Assembly (NCBI GenBank): GCA_903813345.2
Contig: CAIIXF020000005.1
Coordinates: forward strand, 8,375,375 to 8,439,374
Reading direction: 5' to 3'
Source of the DNA: Owenia fusiformis
Taxonomy: Eukaryota; Annelida; Polychaeta; Sabellida; Oweniidae
DNA length: 64,000 nt
Below the pieces are notes generated by a model. The model searched no databases. It was not told where the DNA came from and was given only the letters and a program-made list of their open reading frames with translations. The position numbers were made by a program, and so were the translations under genes. Shown here piece after piece: positions 1-10,333 of this stretch; positions within the stretch are counted from its first letter, which is position 1; the number at the start of each line of letters is the position of its first letter.

Positions 1-88
1 CATTGCAAAAAGATGACAACTGTACCTACATACTAGCTTACTGACTTGTCATGATCACAATTGTGTTGGGACTACATTCATTTTTTAA

Positions 89-214
89 TACTTCTTTTTA
101 TTATCGCACTTTACTTCTTTTTATTATCGCACTTTGAAAAAGTGCTATATTGTCGTCGTCTTGTGCTGTTGGGCGGGTGTGCGGGCGGGCGTGCGGGTGT
201 GCGGGCGGGCGGGA
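89..214. repeat. 23-bp direct repeat and G-rich tract
   Basis: A 23-bp unit containing TTATTATCGCACTT occurs twice head to tail (89-111, 112-134). It is followed by a short palindrome (CACTTTGAAAAAGTG) and a GC-rich run of GCGGGCGGGCGTGCGGG-like repeats up to about 214, which stands out against the AT-rich surroundings. This is the left edge of the larger repeat element that follows; I see no gene in it. Confidence 0.7.
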
Positions 215-1577
215 CATAAACCAAATCTTGTCATCAAATTTCCAGGATAACTGCTTACCTGTTCAACTTTAAATTTTTACAGATGCAAGAGCAGACTAGT
301 ACCAAGATCTGATTAGGTTAAGGGCATGCTGGGTAAACTATGTGGCGGCCATTTTGAATTTTTCAACAAATCTTGTCATCAAAATTCCAGGAAAACCACT
401 TATCCGTTCAACTTGAAATTTTCACAGATGCAAGAACAGACTATTGCCAAGATCTGATTAGGTTTTGGGTATGCTGGCTGAATTACATGGTGGCCATTTT
501 GAATTTTTCAATTTGGCGGCCATTTTGAATTTTTCAACTTGCTCCAAATTGACCAAATTTTTTTTTAAAAAACATCTACAAGTTCTCAGAAGTTCAAATC
601 TGACCTTAGATTTCAGATTTGACATTTCGTTCACCTTCAGTGACCTTGAAAAGGTCAAAAAAGTTGATTTTCTAAATTGATATTTTGGATTTAAATTTAG
701 GTCAGCTTAATTACAAAACACCTACTGAGGTCTGAAAAAGTTAAATTTTCAAGGTCGAAGGTCAAGGTCATTAAACTAGGTCACAAATGATGTTATCCAA
801 GTTTCTCAAAGTTTGAGACTACAAATCAATTCTTGTCATCAAAATTCCAAGAAAACCGCTAACCTGTTCAACTTGAAATTTTAACACATGCAATAGCAGA
901 CTAGTGCCAAGATCTGATTAGGTTAAGGGCATGCTGGGTAAACTACGTGGCGGCCATTTTGAATTTTTCAACAAATCTTGTCATCAAAATTCCAGGAAAA
1001 CCACTTATCCGTTCAACTTGAAATTTTTACAGATGCAAGAGCAGACTATTGCCAAGATCTGATTAGGTTTTGGGTATGCTGGCTGAATTACATGGTGGCG
1101 ATTTTGAATTTTTCAATTTGGCGGCCATTTTGAATTTTTCAACTTGCTCCAAATTGACCAAATTTTTTTTTAAAAAACATCTACAAGTTCTCAGAAGTTC
1201 AAATCTGACCTTAGATTTCAGATTTGACCTTTCGTTGACCTTCAGTGACCTTGAAAAGGTCAAAAAGTTGATTTTCTAAATTGATATTTTGGATTTAAAT
1301 TTAGGTCAGCTTAATTACAAAACACCTACTGAGGTCTGAAAAAGTTAAATTTTTAAGGTCGAAGGTCATCAAATTAGGTCACAAACAATGTTATCTAAAT
1401 TTTCCCAAAGTTCAAGACTACAAATAAATTCTTGTCATCAAAATTGCAGGAAAACCGCTAACCTTGTCAACTTGAAATGTTTACAGATGCAAGAGCAGAC
1501 TAGTGCCAAGGTCTGATTAGGTTTTGGCCATGCTGGGTAAATTGCATGGTGGCCAGTTTGCTCTTCAAAGTGCGATA
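125..1577. mobile_element. TIR-bounded repeat element with ~604-bp internal tandem units
   Basis: A perfect 14-bp inverted repeat, TATCGCACTTTGAA at 125-138 and its complement at 1564-1577, bounds the block. Inside, a unit starting near 222, 826 and 1424 is repeated (two full copies and a partial third, period about 604 bp). Each unit includes CTTGTCATCAAAATTCCAGG, GGCGGCCATTTTGAATTTTT and GACCTTGAAAAGGTCAA. Short ORFs appear in both units at the same place, but only because the DNA is duplicated. No transposase is visible, so this is a non-autonomous element or a tandem repeat captured by one. Target-site duplications are not clear. Confidence 0.6.
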
Positions 1578-1932
1578 TTTATCACTGTGTGTCTTGTTCT
1601 TTTTTTATTGGTAAACAACAGATGCAATCACAGTATGTCTGTCATCTCTGGAGCTATGGGGCTTTCCCTCTTTGTTCAACCTGATGAGTTCATACATGAT
1701 AAAATGTGTTTTGTTTGGTAAGAGTTGCCTGCCTGGGGAGATTTGTAATGAATTATTAAAATGGTTTAAGGGATAAATGGCATCAGATACCAACACTACA
1801 AACATTATTAAAATCAGGCTATAAATTGCATTTTCCAATTGGTTTGTCTATCAGCAATTATTTCATTTTTTGTGTTTTACATGCTATTAACTAATGGAAT
1901 ACAGATTTCTATACCATCAGTCTATTGTATTA
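1578..1932. other. Intergenic, no recognised feature
   Basis: AT-rich sequence between the repeat element and the receptor duplication. Only short, non-conserved ORFs are present on either strand and I recognise nothing in them. Confidence 0.5.
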
Positions 1933-2292
1933 TGTAGCATAGCAACCCTGGAATACGAGGGTCATTCAATAAATGCTAGATTTTATACAAATGCTCTCAA
2001 TTCCATGTTTACGAAGGAATTGACATGACGTTTTCATGGACTGACCTCAATGTGTATGAGTATGGGATACTTGGCCATTATTTGGCATATACATTGCTGG
2101 CAATCTCTGAAATTCCTTCCTGATTCCTTTTTGACATGAAAGTAATATTTGTATCACAACTTATTGAACAACCCAGAGTCAGTTAGAAAAGTAAAATAAG
2201 ATAAAAGGCTATGAAGGATCATTACTAACAATCCTACGTTAATTAATAAAAAAGAATTTTCAAGTTATGGTTTACAGAGAAATTATTTAGCA

Positions 2293-2300
2293 TATATAAA
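2293..2300 (+). promoter_or_regulatory. Candidate TATA box of receptor copy 1
   Basis: TATATAAA lies 37-44 bases before the ATG, and the same context (a TATA run followed by ACCATTTATAAGAGATATAA) is kept before the second receptor. This is consistent with a short 5' leader, but the spacing leaves little room for a leader, so a more distal promoter is possible. Confidence 0.3.
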
Positions 2301-2336
2301 ACCATTTATAAGAGATATAACTGTAAAAAAAATATC

Positions 2337-3266
2337 ATGAATGTGGAGGATACCATTGATGTGATATTTATTATACTAACAGCAACTGTAGGAATACCGG
2401 GGAACATTTTGATAATCATCGCTATTATTTATGACAAGAAGCTTCGAGTGTTACCTAACATATTCACTGGAAGTATCGCCATTGCTGATATCATTCTACT
2501 AGCAACTGCGAATCCAATAATGGTAATCAGTGTACAAAATGTTGGAAATGTATCAGATACATTCTGCCAGGTGGGCGGAGTTATGGTCATTCTCAGCTGT
2601 GGAGTGTCAATCAATACCCTTGGGGTTCTTGCTGTGAACCGCTACATGTACATTTGCAACAAAAAAATGTATGAAAAATACTTTAATAGTTTAGTTAAAT
2701 CAATGATGTTTGCAATAGCTGTATGGATATATATTGCTTTATGGATATTGCCTAACTACATTGGATGGAGCCAGATTGCTTATGGCCACAAGCAGCACCT
2801 TTGTACAATTGATCACACATACAATGTCTTATACACAATACTTGTATCCAGTGTGGCCATTGGCCTACCAGCAATCATGGCATTCATCAGTTATATGAAA
2901 ATATTTTTGGTGGTTCGCAAAAGTTCTAAATCAGTTGGAAGTCACAATGTCAGTTCATCAACTGGTAATAATGCCAATAAAAAAGCTAGACCTGACAGAC
3001 AATTACACGTAAGACAAATTTTAGTTTTCTTCTTCGTCTCTTTTGTATTTGTTATAGTTTGGACACCCTATGCAATTTGCATTCTGTTTGATAAAAATGA
3101 TAATGTTCCGATGTGGGTAATGAGGCTGGCAACAAGGATGGCAAATGTGAACTCTTGCATGAACTGTATCATTTATGGAGTCATGAACAAACATTTCAGA
3201 AATGCCTACAGAAAGATTATATTTTTCTGGAGAAAAGCAGATTCCAATGCGACAGATTCGATTTGA
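2337..3266 (+). CDS. Melatonin-receptor-like class A GPCR, copy 1 (intronless)
   Basis: A complete 309-residue single-exon receptor with seven hydrophobic segments. Class A landmarks are visible: N23 in TM1 (GNILI), D51 in TM2 (IAIAD), C77 at the top of TM3 pairing with C156 in loop 2, NRY at 101-103 ending TM3, W130 in TM4, P178 in TM5, WTPY at 242-245 in TM6, and NCIIY at 276-280 in TM7. NRYxYIC after TM3 and NxIIYG followed by a short basic tail are shared with vertebrate melatonin receptors, which have NRY in place of DRY and NAIIY in place of NPxxY. The N-terminus is very short (about 8 residues). N71-V-S in the first extracellular loop is a possible glycosylation site. The C-tail is only about 25 residues and has no obvious palmitoylated cysteine. 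The ATG follows a TATA-like run conserved in the second copy. The ligand cannot be told from sequence; melatonin itself is not implied. Confidence 0.88.
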   Translation: MNVEDTIDVIFIILTATVGIPGNILIIIAIIYDKKLRVLPNIFTGSIAIADIILLATANPIMVISVQNVGNVSDTFCQVGGVMVILSCGVSINTLGVLAVNRYMYICNKKMYEKYFNSLVKSMMFAIAVWIYIALWILPNYIGWSQIAYGHKQHLCTIDHTYNVLYTILVSSVAIGLPAIMAFISYMKIFLVVRKSSKSVGSHNVSSSTGNNANKKARPDRQLHVRQILVFFFVSFVFVIVWTPYAICILFDKNDNVPMWVMRLATRMANVNSCMNCIIYGVMNKHFRNAYRKIIFFWRKADSNATDSI

Positions 3267-3664
3267 ACTACTATGGAACTAAACAATGACTGATATAACT
3301 GAACATTTGGATATGAGTGCTTAATAAGACCATATACGATATGCTATATGGAGAGTGGTGGTCTGTAGACAGTCCTTTTACTTACTTTTAGACTTAGTAG
3401 ATCTAAATAGACCCCATTTGACCCATGTCTCCTGTGTTACTACACAAATATTGAAATACATTTGAATAAGAACCACTGAGACAAAGATATGTAGTGTGTT
3501 TCATAATGACCTTAGCTTGTCCCATAAAGTTCTAATCCCAGATAGTATACTACACCGTATATGCTATGAAAGTTGACTTACTGATACAATTTTGATTAGC
3601 TCAACAACATTTTTTACAAATTGATCCAGATCTTTACAAAAGCTACCCATTTGACCTTTAATAT
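3267..3664. other. 3' flank of receptor copy 1
   Basis: Non-coding sequence that aligns with the flank of the second receptor (for example TTAGACTYARTRGATCTAAA and TTTCATAATGACCTTAGCTTG occur in both). It probably contains the 3' untranslated region; no AATAAA in a convincing position was found. Confidence 0.45.
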
Positions 3665-3915
3665 TCAATCTGAAAATGCGTGACATATACTCAATTCGCG
3701 TGAAAATTCTGAACGAACTGCATTCATTTTTGGCATTTGTTTTTTATGTTTCCATGTTTGGTTTTTTGATGTTCTTCTCCGGAAACATTTTTGCTTGACA
3801 ATAATCAGAAAAAATGTTTATTTGCGTGACATATTCTGTCACGCAAAAGAAACTGGTGTGACATCAATTTCTTCCCCAAATGAGTGACAAATATGCAAAT
3901 TGCAGGACATATGGG
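3665..3915. mobile_element. Fragment of a GCGTGACA-rich repeat element
   Basis: This stretch (ATGCGTGACATA, TGCTTGACAATAATCAG, TTCTGTCACGCAAAAG, ATATGCAAATTGCAGGACA) matches the right half of the element at 41236-41769 with moderate divergence. Only one end is present. It interrupts receptor duplication copy A and is missing from the second copy, so it inserted after the duplication or was lost from that copy. Confidence 0.55.
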
Positions 3916-4200
3916 TATCATGTCATATCATAAGAGTAGATTTTGCCAAAAGGAGACATTTGCTACCATCTGGTCTTTTCTATCATGAAATATTCAACAT
4001 GCAATCTATTTTGTTTGGACGTTTTTTTTGACTTGAGGAGTTGGTGCTCTTATAGTTTATAAAAATCGTGATTTTCTTTTATCCTGCTTTCTCATCCTTG
4101 GATCCATTTTTAATTCCCTGGTTCAAAAAAACTGATGTTGCTGTTTTAAGAATGTTGCGTCAGTCACATTTTTAACTACAGTGTACATGGTATACCTATC

Positions 4201-4724
4201 CGCGAGTTTAATGATGTAACATATTTTCAAGTTATAGTGGCTATGACCCCCCAAGAGGGAGTATTGGGTGCCACATAATGGTATTCACAATGGTTTGTGA
4301 TATATTCTAATATGATATGTTACGTCACACTAGCTAGAATAATTGATTTACTGGTCTATATTGGAGTATGTATGACCGCTAAAATTCTTAAATGCAAATA
4401 GTTGTGTTTCTTGTCTATTTATCATATTATTATCATATTAGAATCGTAACAAAGACCTCGAATTCATGATTTATGTTAAATATATGACCTCAAAATTTAT
4501 TCTGGGCATTGCCAAAGACCTCAATCGCTACGTGATTTTGGTCTTTTAATTTTCGGTCATATATTTATTATTTATTTATTTTGATCTACACTTTTGAAAC
4601 AGTGGCACGCTCTGCAATGCAAAGGTGCGTCAAATGTACATATTAAGATAAAACAATTATTACAACTTACTAAAAACATTCATTTTGAGTATTTAATATA
4701 AACTGATTTTAAAAACCTTTTAAA
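4201..4724. other. Intergenic, no recognised feature
   Basis: AT-rich DNA with several TATTTATT runs. No ORF or structured repeat that I can name. Confidence 0.4.
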
Positions 4725-5051
4725 ACATTTGTCAAACATTCTACCTTGTTCTTTCCCCCAAATTTCAAAGACATCATCCACTAACATGTATTTTAGCTTC
4801 TCCTCAGGAGAGAGAGAGATGAATTCAGCTACTAAAAGAGCGTCACATTTTGAAGTTACATCATTTATAAATTGTAACCTTTCATTAATGAACTTAGGGC
4901 ATACAATGAATCGGTGAATTAAATCTTCAATGTCATTACTTTAACAATGAGGGCAAATTCCATCACTTTTCTTCCATCGTTTATTATCCTCCTCCAAGTT
5001 AAAGCACCCAGTATTACGCCATACATCATAAAATCTCGATCTTTATTCCTT
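4725..5051 (-). pseudogene. Relic of a non-LTR retrotransposon reverse transcriptase C-terminus
   Basis: Read on the minus strand, one frame gives RFYDVWRNTGCFNLEED, then a zinc-binding pattern CPHC followed by EDLIHRFIVCPKF. This is the C-x2-C...H-x4-C cluster found after the reverse transcriptase of many LINEs. A stop lies inside the zinc cluster region. Upstream RT motifs are not recognisable to the right of 5051, so the copy is 5'-truncated or decayed. It lies between the two receptor units. The plus-strand ORF over the same bases is only the complement of this relic. Confidence 0.6.
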
Positions 5052-6050
5052 AATTATAAGAAATGCACCTGGAATTATGTGAAGTAATGGCGAAAATAAA
5101 GTGTTTAATGGAAATGGTTAAAGGTCTTTTTTACAATAACAGGTCCATAACAATAAAAAAAATGTGAAAAGTAACAGAATATATAACTTCAAGATCACAT
5201 TATAAAAATAGTACGACATGACAACATCTGCTGAGATTTTACAGTATACAGTACAATTGTAGACCTCTCTTGAGGAATTAATTCTTGGGATTAAGGAAGG
5301 GGTACCATTTACACAATTTGAGGAATCATTGGCATACATGAAACCTATTTAAAACAGCATTAATATTATTCAAAAGCGATCATAATAATGATTCTTAGCC
5401 CTCTAAGTTTGAAAAATAAAAATACCTGGGTGATAATCCATAGATACTCCTTGAAAATGAGAAATATTTTTTATGATTATATGGTGTAATCTTATAGTCA
5501 ATAAAATGTTTTAAAGTGTATTGATATTTTAAACACAAGCGAAATGCATGAAAAAGCTCCCCAGATTCATTCTACAAACAACTCGTGGTCCTTTGTCATT
5601 AAATTCTTTGGGTTATTCATTATGTGAACTGCTAAATAGCCACTTTTTGTTAAATAAAGATAGAGACATTTTCTTTTAAAATATATTGGTACACTAAAAA
5701 GATTTCACCCATTTTAAATAAAGTAAAGGCTTTTCACTACCTAGAGGTACAACAAAATCAATTTTTAGCTTGATTAAATATTCACCACAAGCGCTGCTAG
5801 TTGATCACTTACTGCTTACTGGTGATTGACACACACAAAACTTTGCATGATGTGAAAAGCAAGACAAACTTGAAAAAATTGAGAATGGCAGAGCCGGAAA
5901 TAGGTGTTATTTCCCTTTATTAAAAACTGGAAATTGGAAGATGAAATTGTAAAAGTTTCCATAACTGTATGTCACCTAACTGTCAATGATGGCACTTGAA
6001 AATCGATTGTCAGCCATTCTGATTAAAGGATATAGCCAAAAATTGTTTTG
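5052..6050. other. Intergenic, no recognised feature
   Basis: AT-rich sequence without a convincing exon on either strand. Short ORFs end quickly and show no domain pattern. Confidence 0.4.
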
Positions 6051-6600
6051 TGTAGCAAAGCAACCCTGGAATACGAGGGACATCCAATAAATGCCAGATA
6101 TAATACAAATACACTCGTTTTCATTGATATGAAGTTTTCAAGAATCGGGGCAATATATGAGAAATTGTTTGCTACTCTTAATACTGGCCAAACATTATGA
6201 GTTATATTTGGTACATGTATTTGTGAAAGAAAAAATTTAATATGTAATGATGAGGAAACTCTATCTCTTTATCTGTAGCCTGGTATTTGCTATATCTTGA
6301 TCTACTACTTGATTCATCTTTAATTTGGCGATTTTGTGTTTTTGGCCTATTGGTGTCTCATGGCTTAAAGCAACACATTTCAAATTTCCTGAAAATCAAA
6401 TCTTCATATAATCCTCTATGATTACTTTATAAACATGGAAATAAGAATATTTGTATTACTACTTATTGAACAACCCTTGTAAAGTCAGCTGGAAAAGTAA
6501 AATAAGATAAAAACTGTAAGAGATTGGTTCTGACAATCCTACATTAATTATTTAAAAGATAATGTTCAAGTTGTAATTTACAGAGAAAAATTATTTAGCA

Positions 6601-6612
6601 TATATATATAAA
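6601..6612 (+). promoter_or_regulatory. Candidate TATA run of receptor copy 2
   Basis: TATATATATAAA lies 36-47 bases before the ATG at the same relative place as in the first receptor, slightly lengthened. The conserved block between it and the start codon supports a shared promoter region, though this is inference. Confidence 0.3.
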
Positions 6613-6647
6613 ACCATTTATAAGAGATATAATTGTAAAAAAAGATC

Positions 6648-7571
6648 ATGAATGTGGAGGATACCATTGATGTGATATTTATTATACTAACAGCAACTGT
6701 AGGAATACCGGGAAACATTTTGATAATTGTCGCAATTATTTATGACAAGAAGCTTCGAGTTTTACCTAACATATTCACAGGAAGTATCGCCATTGCTGAT
6801 ATCATTTTACTAGCAACTGCGAATCCAATAATGGCAATCAGTGTACAAAATGTTGGAAATGTATCAGATAGATTTTGCCAAGTGGGTGGAGGTATAGTCA
6901 TTCTCAGCTGTGGAGTATCAATCTACACCCTTGGAGTTCTTGCTGTGAACCGCTACATGTACATTTGCAACAGAAAAATGTATGAAAAATACTTTGATAG
7001 TTTAGCTAAATCAACGACTTTTGCAATAACTGTATGGATATATATCGCCATCTTGATATTGCCTAACTACGTTGGATGGGCCCAAATGGCATATATGGAC
7101 AAACAACACCTTTGTGTAATTGATCACACATACAATGTCTTATACACAATACTTAAAGCAAGTGTTGGGATTAGTCTACCAGTAATTGTAACTTTCACAA
7201 GTTATATGAAAATATTTCTGGTGGTTCGCAAAAGTTCTAAATCGGTTGGAAGTCACAATGTCAGCTCATCAACTGGTAATGATGCAAATAAAAAATCCAG
7301 ACCTGACAGACAATTTAAACAAATTTTAGTTTTCTTTTTCGTCTCAATAGTATTTGTTATATTTTGGACACCCTATGCAATTTGCATTCTGCTAGATATA
7401 AATAATAGTGTTCCAATGTGGTTAATGAGGCTGGCAACAAGGATGGCAAATGTGAACTCTTGCATGAACTGTATCATTTATGGAGTCATGAACAAACATT
7501 TCAGAAATGCCTACAGAAAGATTATGTTTTTCTGGAGAAAAGCAGATTCCAATGCAACAGATTCGATTTGA
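6648..7571 (+). CDS. Melatonin-receptor-like class A GPCR, copy 2 (intronless)
   Basis: A complete 307-residue paralogue of the receptor at 2337-3266, with the same start context. All class A landmarks are kept: GN in TM1, AD in TM2, the loop cysteines, NRYMYIC after TM3, WTPY in TM6 and NCIIYGVMNKHF in TM7. It is two residues shorter because the junction of loop 3 and TM6 reads RQFKQILV instead of RQLHVRQILV. Differences cluster in TM4, extracellular loop 2 and TM5 (for example YMDKQHLCVID against YGHKQHLCTID, and KASVGISLPVIVTFTS against VSSVAIGLPAIMAFIS), where ligand contacts of class A receptors usually lie. TM1-TM2 and TM7 are nearly unchanged. The open frame suggests both copies are functional. 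Ligand unknown. Confidence 0.87.
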   Translation: MNVEDTIDVIFIILTATVGIPGNILIIVAIIYDKKLRVLPNIFTGSIAIADIILLATANPIMAISVQNVGNVSDRFCQVGGGIVILSCGVSIYTLGVLAVNRYMYICNRKMYEKYFDSLAKSTTFAITVWIYIAILILPNYVGWAQMAYMDKQHLCVIDHTYNVLYTILKASVGISLPVIVTFTSYMKIFLVVRKSSKSVGSHNVSSSTGNDANKKSRPDRQFKQILVFFFVSIVFVIFWTPYAICILLDINNSVPMWLMRLATRMANVNSCMNCIIYGVMNKHFRNAYRKIMFFWRKADSNATDSI

Positions 7572-7960
7572 ACTCCTGTGTAACTAAACAATGTTTGATT
7601 TAACTGGTCATTTGGATATGAATGCTTAAGACCGTATACAATATGTTAAATGGAGAGTGGGGGTCTATGGACAGTCCTTAGGGTTATTTTACTTACTTTT
7701 AGACTCAATGGATCTAAAGTAGACCCCATATGACCCTTGCCTCTTGTGTAACCAAACAAAGATTGAAAGACAGTTGGATAGGAACTATTGAGATCAGGAT
7801 GTGCTGTGTTTCATAATGACCTTAGCTTGCCCCATCACGTTCTAATCCAAGATGGTTCACTACACCGTTTGTTATGAAAGTTTATTCAATTGTGGATTTA
7901 CTGATACAATTTTGATTAAGCTCAACACTTTTTATGTCACTACCACAGACCACAAGTGAT
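7572..7960. other. 3' flank of receptor copy 2
   Basis: Aligns with the DNA after the first receptor and shares its small indels. Likely 3' untranslated region plus spacer. Confidence 0.45.
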
Positions 7961-9904
7961 GACATACTCTTATTTTTTGGGAGCAGTGGTTGGTGTTAAG
8001 TGGTTGGTATCTGTAACAAATGGCAGGATGTGACATTTTGCATTTTAATGCCTTGTTATCATTATACTTGTGTTCAATCTGTGACAAAGAGATAACCATT
8101 GTATCCATTGTTCATATGTTGAAAGGAAATCGACCAGATTTAGCTGAAACAAGAGCCAAATTTTGATTTCTGCAGAGGAATGATTGATTCAGCCATTATT
8201 TCTGCGTGGGGTGGTTTGTTTTGTGTGAGATAAATTATAACCAGCTTTTAAATTAAAAAGTGAATTGTGTAAAAAATCGTATGCTCAAGGATGAGTAATC
8301 CACGAGTCGATATCTCTAAAACAATCTAGTTTTGACCAATATCTAGAAAACTTTGTCGCAGATTGTTTTCTAAAATGCTTACTTTGTCACTATTAACCCA
8401 TTTATGTTTTACAATGTATATAAGGATTAATTCATCTATAATTGTTGTACTTTAAGTCATCATGGTCAAAAATATAATATTTTCTGTCACAGACCTTGAA
8501 AATAGGTAAATTGTATTCTTTTCAAAAGAACTAGAAAAAAGGAAGAAAATGAAGTATTTAGCTGTTATGTTTTTGAACCAATATACACCAATGATCTAAG
8601 TGTTGTCCATTCCATTGCAGACACACTTCTGGATTCTGCTGGCTAAGTTTTTGACCACATTTGCCTGACATAAACCCTCCAGATCTTTTAGGGCACTTGA
8701 GGGATCATGCGATGTAACAAAGTCCCAAACCATAAACACTTGAAAACATAGATCACAACAATCAAAAAAGCTCATGATCACAAGAATGATCTGTGGAGGA
8801 ATATGTTAGGGTTGTCAATAACTTTTCCCATAGAATCCAGGGTCCCTGACATATAGAGCACATCTTATAATGCATTCAGTTGAGCTAGTTATCTGAAACT
8901 TCTTGTGGAGTTGTGGGGTCTAGTTTCAATGTGCTAAAGAACAAGTCACAAATCAAGCAGACAAAAAAGTACTGCATTATTATGTGGATGGCACATTTTC
9001 TCGTGTCACCCTGTATTTGCAGATTCTAGTTCGATGTTAAATTGTTGCATGCATACAACAAATATGTAATTAAATATTAAGTACTATTAAATATTAACTA
9101 CTATTAACTGCTATTCTCAATGATGACACCGATACAATTGTTAGAAAGGAGTGGTATCGATATGGTGCACTTTTTGAACACATGTTTCTCTTAAACCAGT
9201 CATAGAAAATCTAAAAATTTAAAACATCGTCAATTTAATGGTCATCTTTTGAATGGTAACATATTTCATTCTCAAGAATTGGTAGAAAGGAGCAAAAACA
9301 ATTGCTCTCAAAAACAAAAAATGTTAACAAAAACAGTTGTATAAAATATTTCTAAATAATTTTCGCAATAAATTGTTGTCAATCAGTCAACATTACATAA
9401 AATACCGTGTTTTTGTACAGAATGATTTCCATAATTGATTTAAGAGAAAAACATTGTTGAATTCAGTTCACCATATTGATACCTATCCTTTCCCAACATC
9501 TATACAACAAACGCCCAATAGGAACATTACTACTCGTATATCATAAGATCACAAAGATTAATTAATAATATCAACTTTAAAGCATTTAAAGCATTTGTCA
9601 AAAATGTTTAATAACAAATATTTCAATTTAACCTCTCATAGTCATACATTCATCATAAAGACTACTCCATTGTGACAAGTACATTAGTTAATAGAAAAAC
9701 AAGTTTCCATTACATATATTTTATAAACAAAGGAAAGAACTTACAGCATACCACTCAAGGATTACTCTTTCATGTTTTTATTGGAAAGTTTTACGTGTTG
9801 ATTATAAAAGTTTTTTTATCTTTGATAACTCACGTACCAGATTTGGTTCAAATTTTATACACTGATGCCTTATGGCAACAGGACCTCTACTCAAGAAGGA
9901 ATTT
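7961..9904. other. Intergenic or intronic, no supported gene
   Basis: About 1.9 kb absent from duplication copy A. On the minus strand, 8595-8790 gives a 61-codon frame preceded by an AG acceptor-like site (CTCCACAG), but it has no recognisable domain and no partner exons, so I do not call it. The rest is AT-rich and unremarkable. If spef1 extends to the left, this is intron. Confidence 0.35.
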
Positions 9905-10195
9905 CTCATATATTAATATGATGTCATATCATAAGCAAAGATTTTGCCAAAAGGAGCTATTTACTACTGTCTAGTCATTTCTATCATAAAATATTCAATA
10001 AAAATAGGTTTTATTTGGTGGGATTTGTTCCTGGGATTTGTTACCCGAGTTGCTACTCTTCTCGTTAATAAACCTTGATTCATACTTCTTCTATTCTGTT
10101 TTCTCATCATTAGATCAATTTATAATTCCTTGATTCTTAAAAACTGATGTTGCTGTTTTAAACTGTTGCATCAGTCACATTTTGAACTACATCTA
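9905..10195. repeat. Displaced end of the receptor duplication unit
   Basis: ATGATGTCATATCATAAG, TTTTGCCAAAAGGAG, TTTTCTCATCATTAGATC and AACTGATGTTGCTGTTTTAA match 3918-4195 in the same order and orientation. It marks the right border of the duplicated unit, immediately before the spef1 exon. Confidence 0.65.
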
Positions 10196-10333
10196 CTGAT
10201 ATGCCCATTTTTGAGTTTAATAATGGAGTTGAAATCTTTAAAGTGAGGAAGCCTTGTCTAGTTCTCTGTATATTTATTTTTTTAGTCTTCTCCTTTCCAT
10301 TGATATATAACATTGTGTGTGGGTTCATTTTAG

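Larger units (their letters stand above)
1933..4200. repeat. Segmental duplication, copy A (receptor unit)
   Basis: This block is repeated at 6051-7960 and again, after an interruption, at about 9905-10195. The left edge carries AGCAACCCTGGAATACGAGG in both copies (near 1940 and 6060). The receptor gene and its 3' flank follow, then a segment around 3920-4195 with TGTCATATCATAAG, TTTTGCCAAAAGGAG and AAAACTGATGTTGCTGTTTT. The second copy of that last segment sits just upstream of the first visible spef1 exon. Flanking DNA is shared, so the two receptors arose by DNA duplication rather than by two separate retropositions. Confidence 0.75.
6051..7960. repeat. Segmental duplication, copy B (receptor unit)
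   Basis: Second copy of the receptor unit: the left-edge motif CAACCCTGGAATACGAGG, then about 600 bp of partly diverged upstream DNA, the receptor gene and its 3' flank. The remainder of the unit resumes only near 9905, so about 1.9 kb has been gained here or lost from copy A. Confidence 0.7.

Noticed and set aside
458-1279. Duplicated small genes of 66-71 codons
   Set aside because: They occur on both strands at the same bases of a tandem repeat and have no domain; they are by-products of the duplicated DNA.
4729-4917. Plus-strand 62-codon gene
   Set aside because: It is the complement of the minus-strand LINE zinc-cluster relic.
8595-8790. Minus-strand exon preceded by CTCCACAG
   Set aside because: No partner exon, no recognisable domain, and one acceptor-like site is expected by chance.
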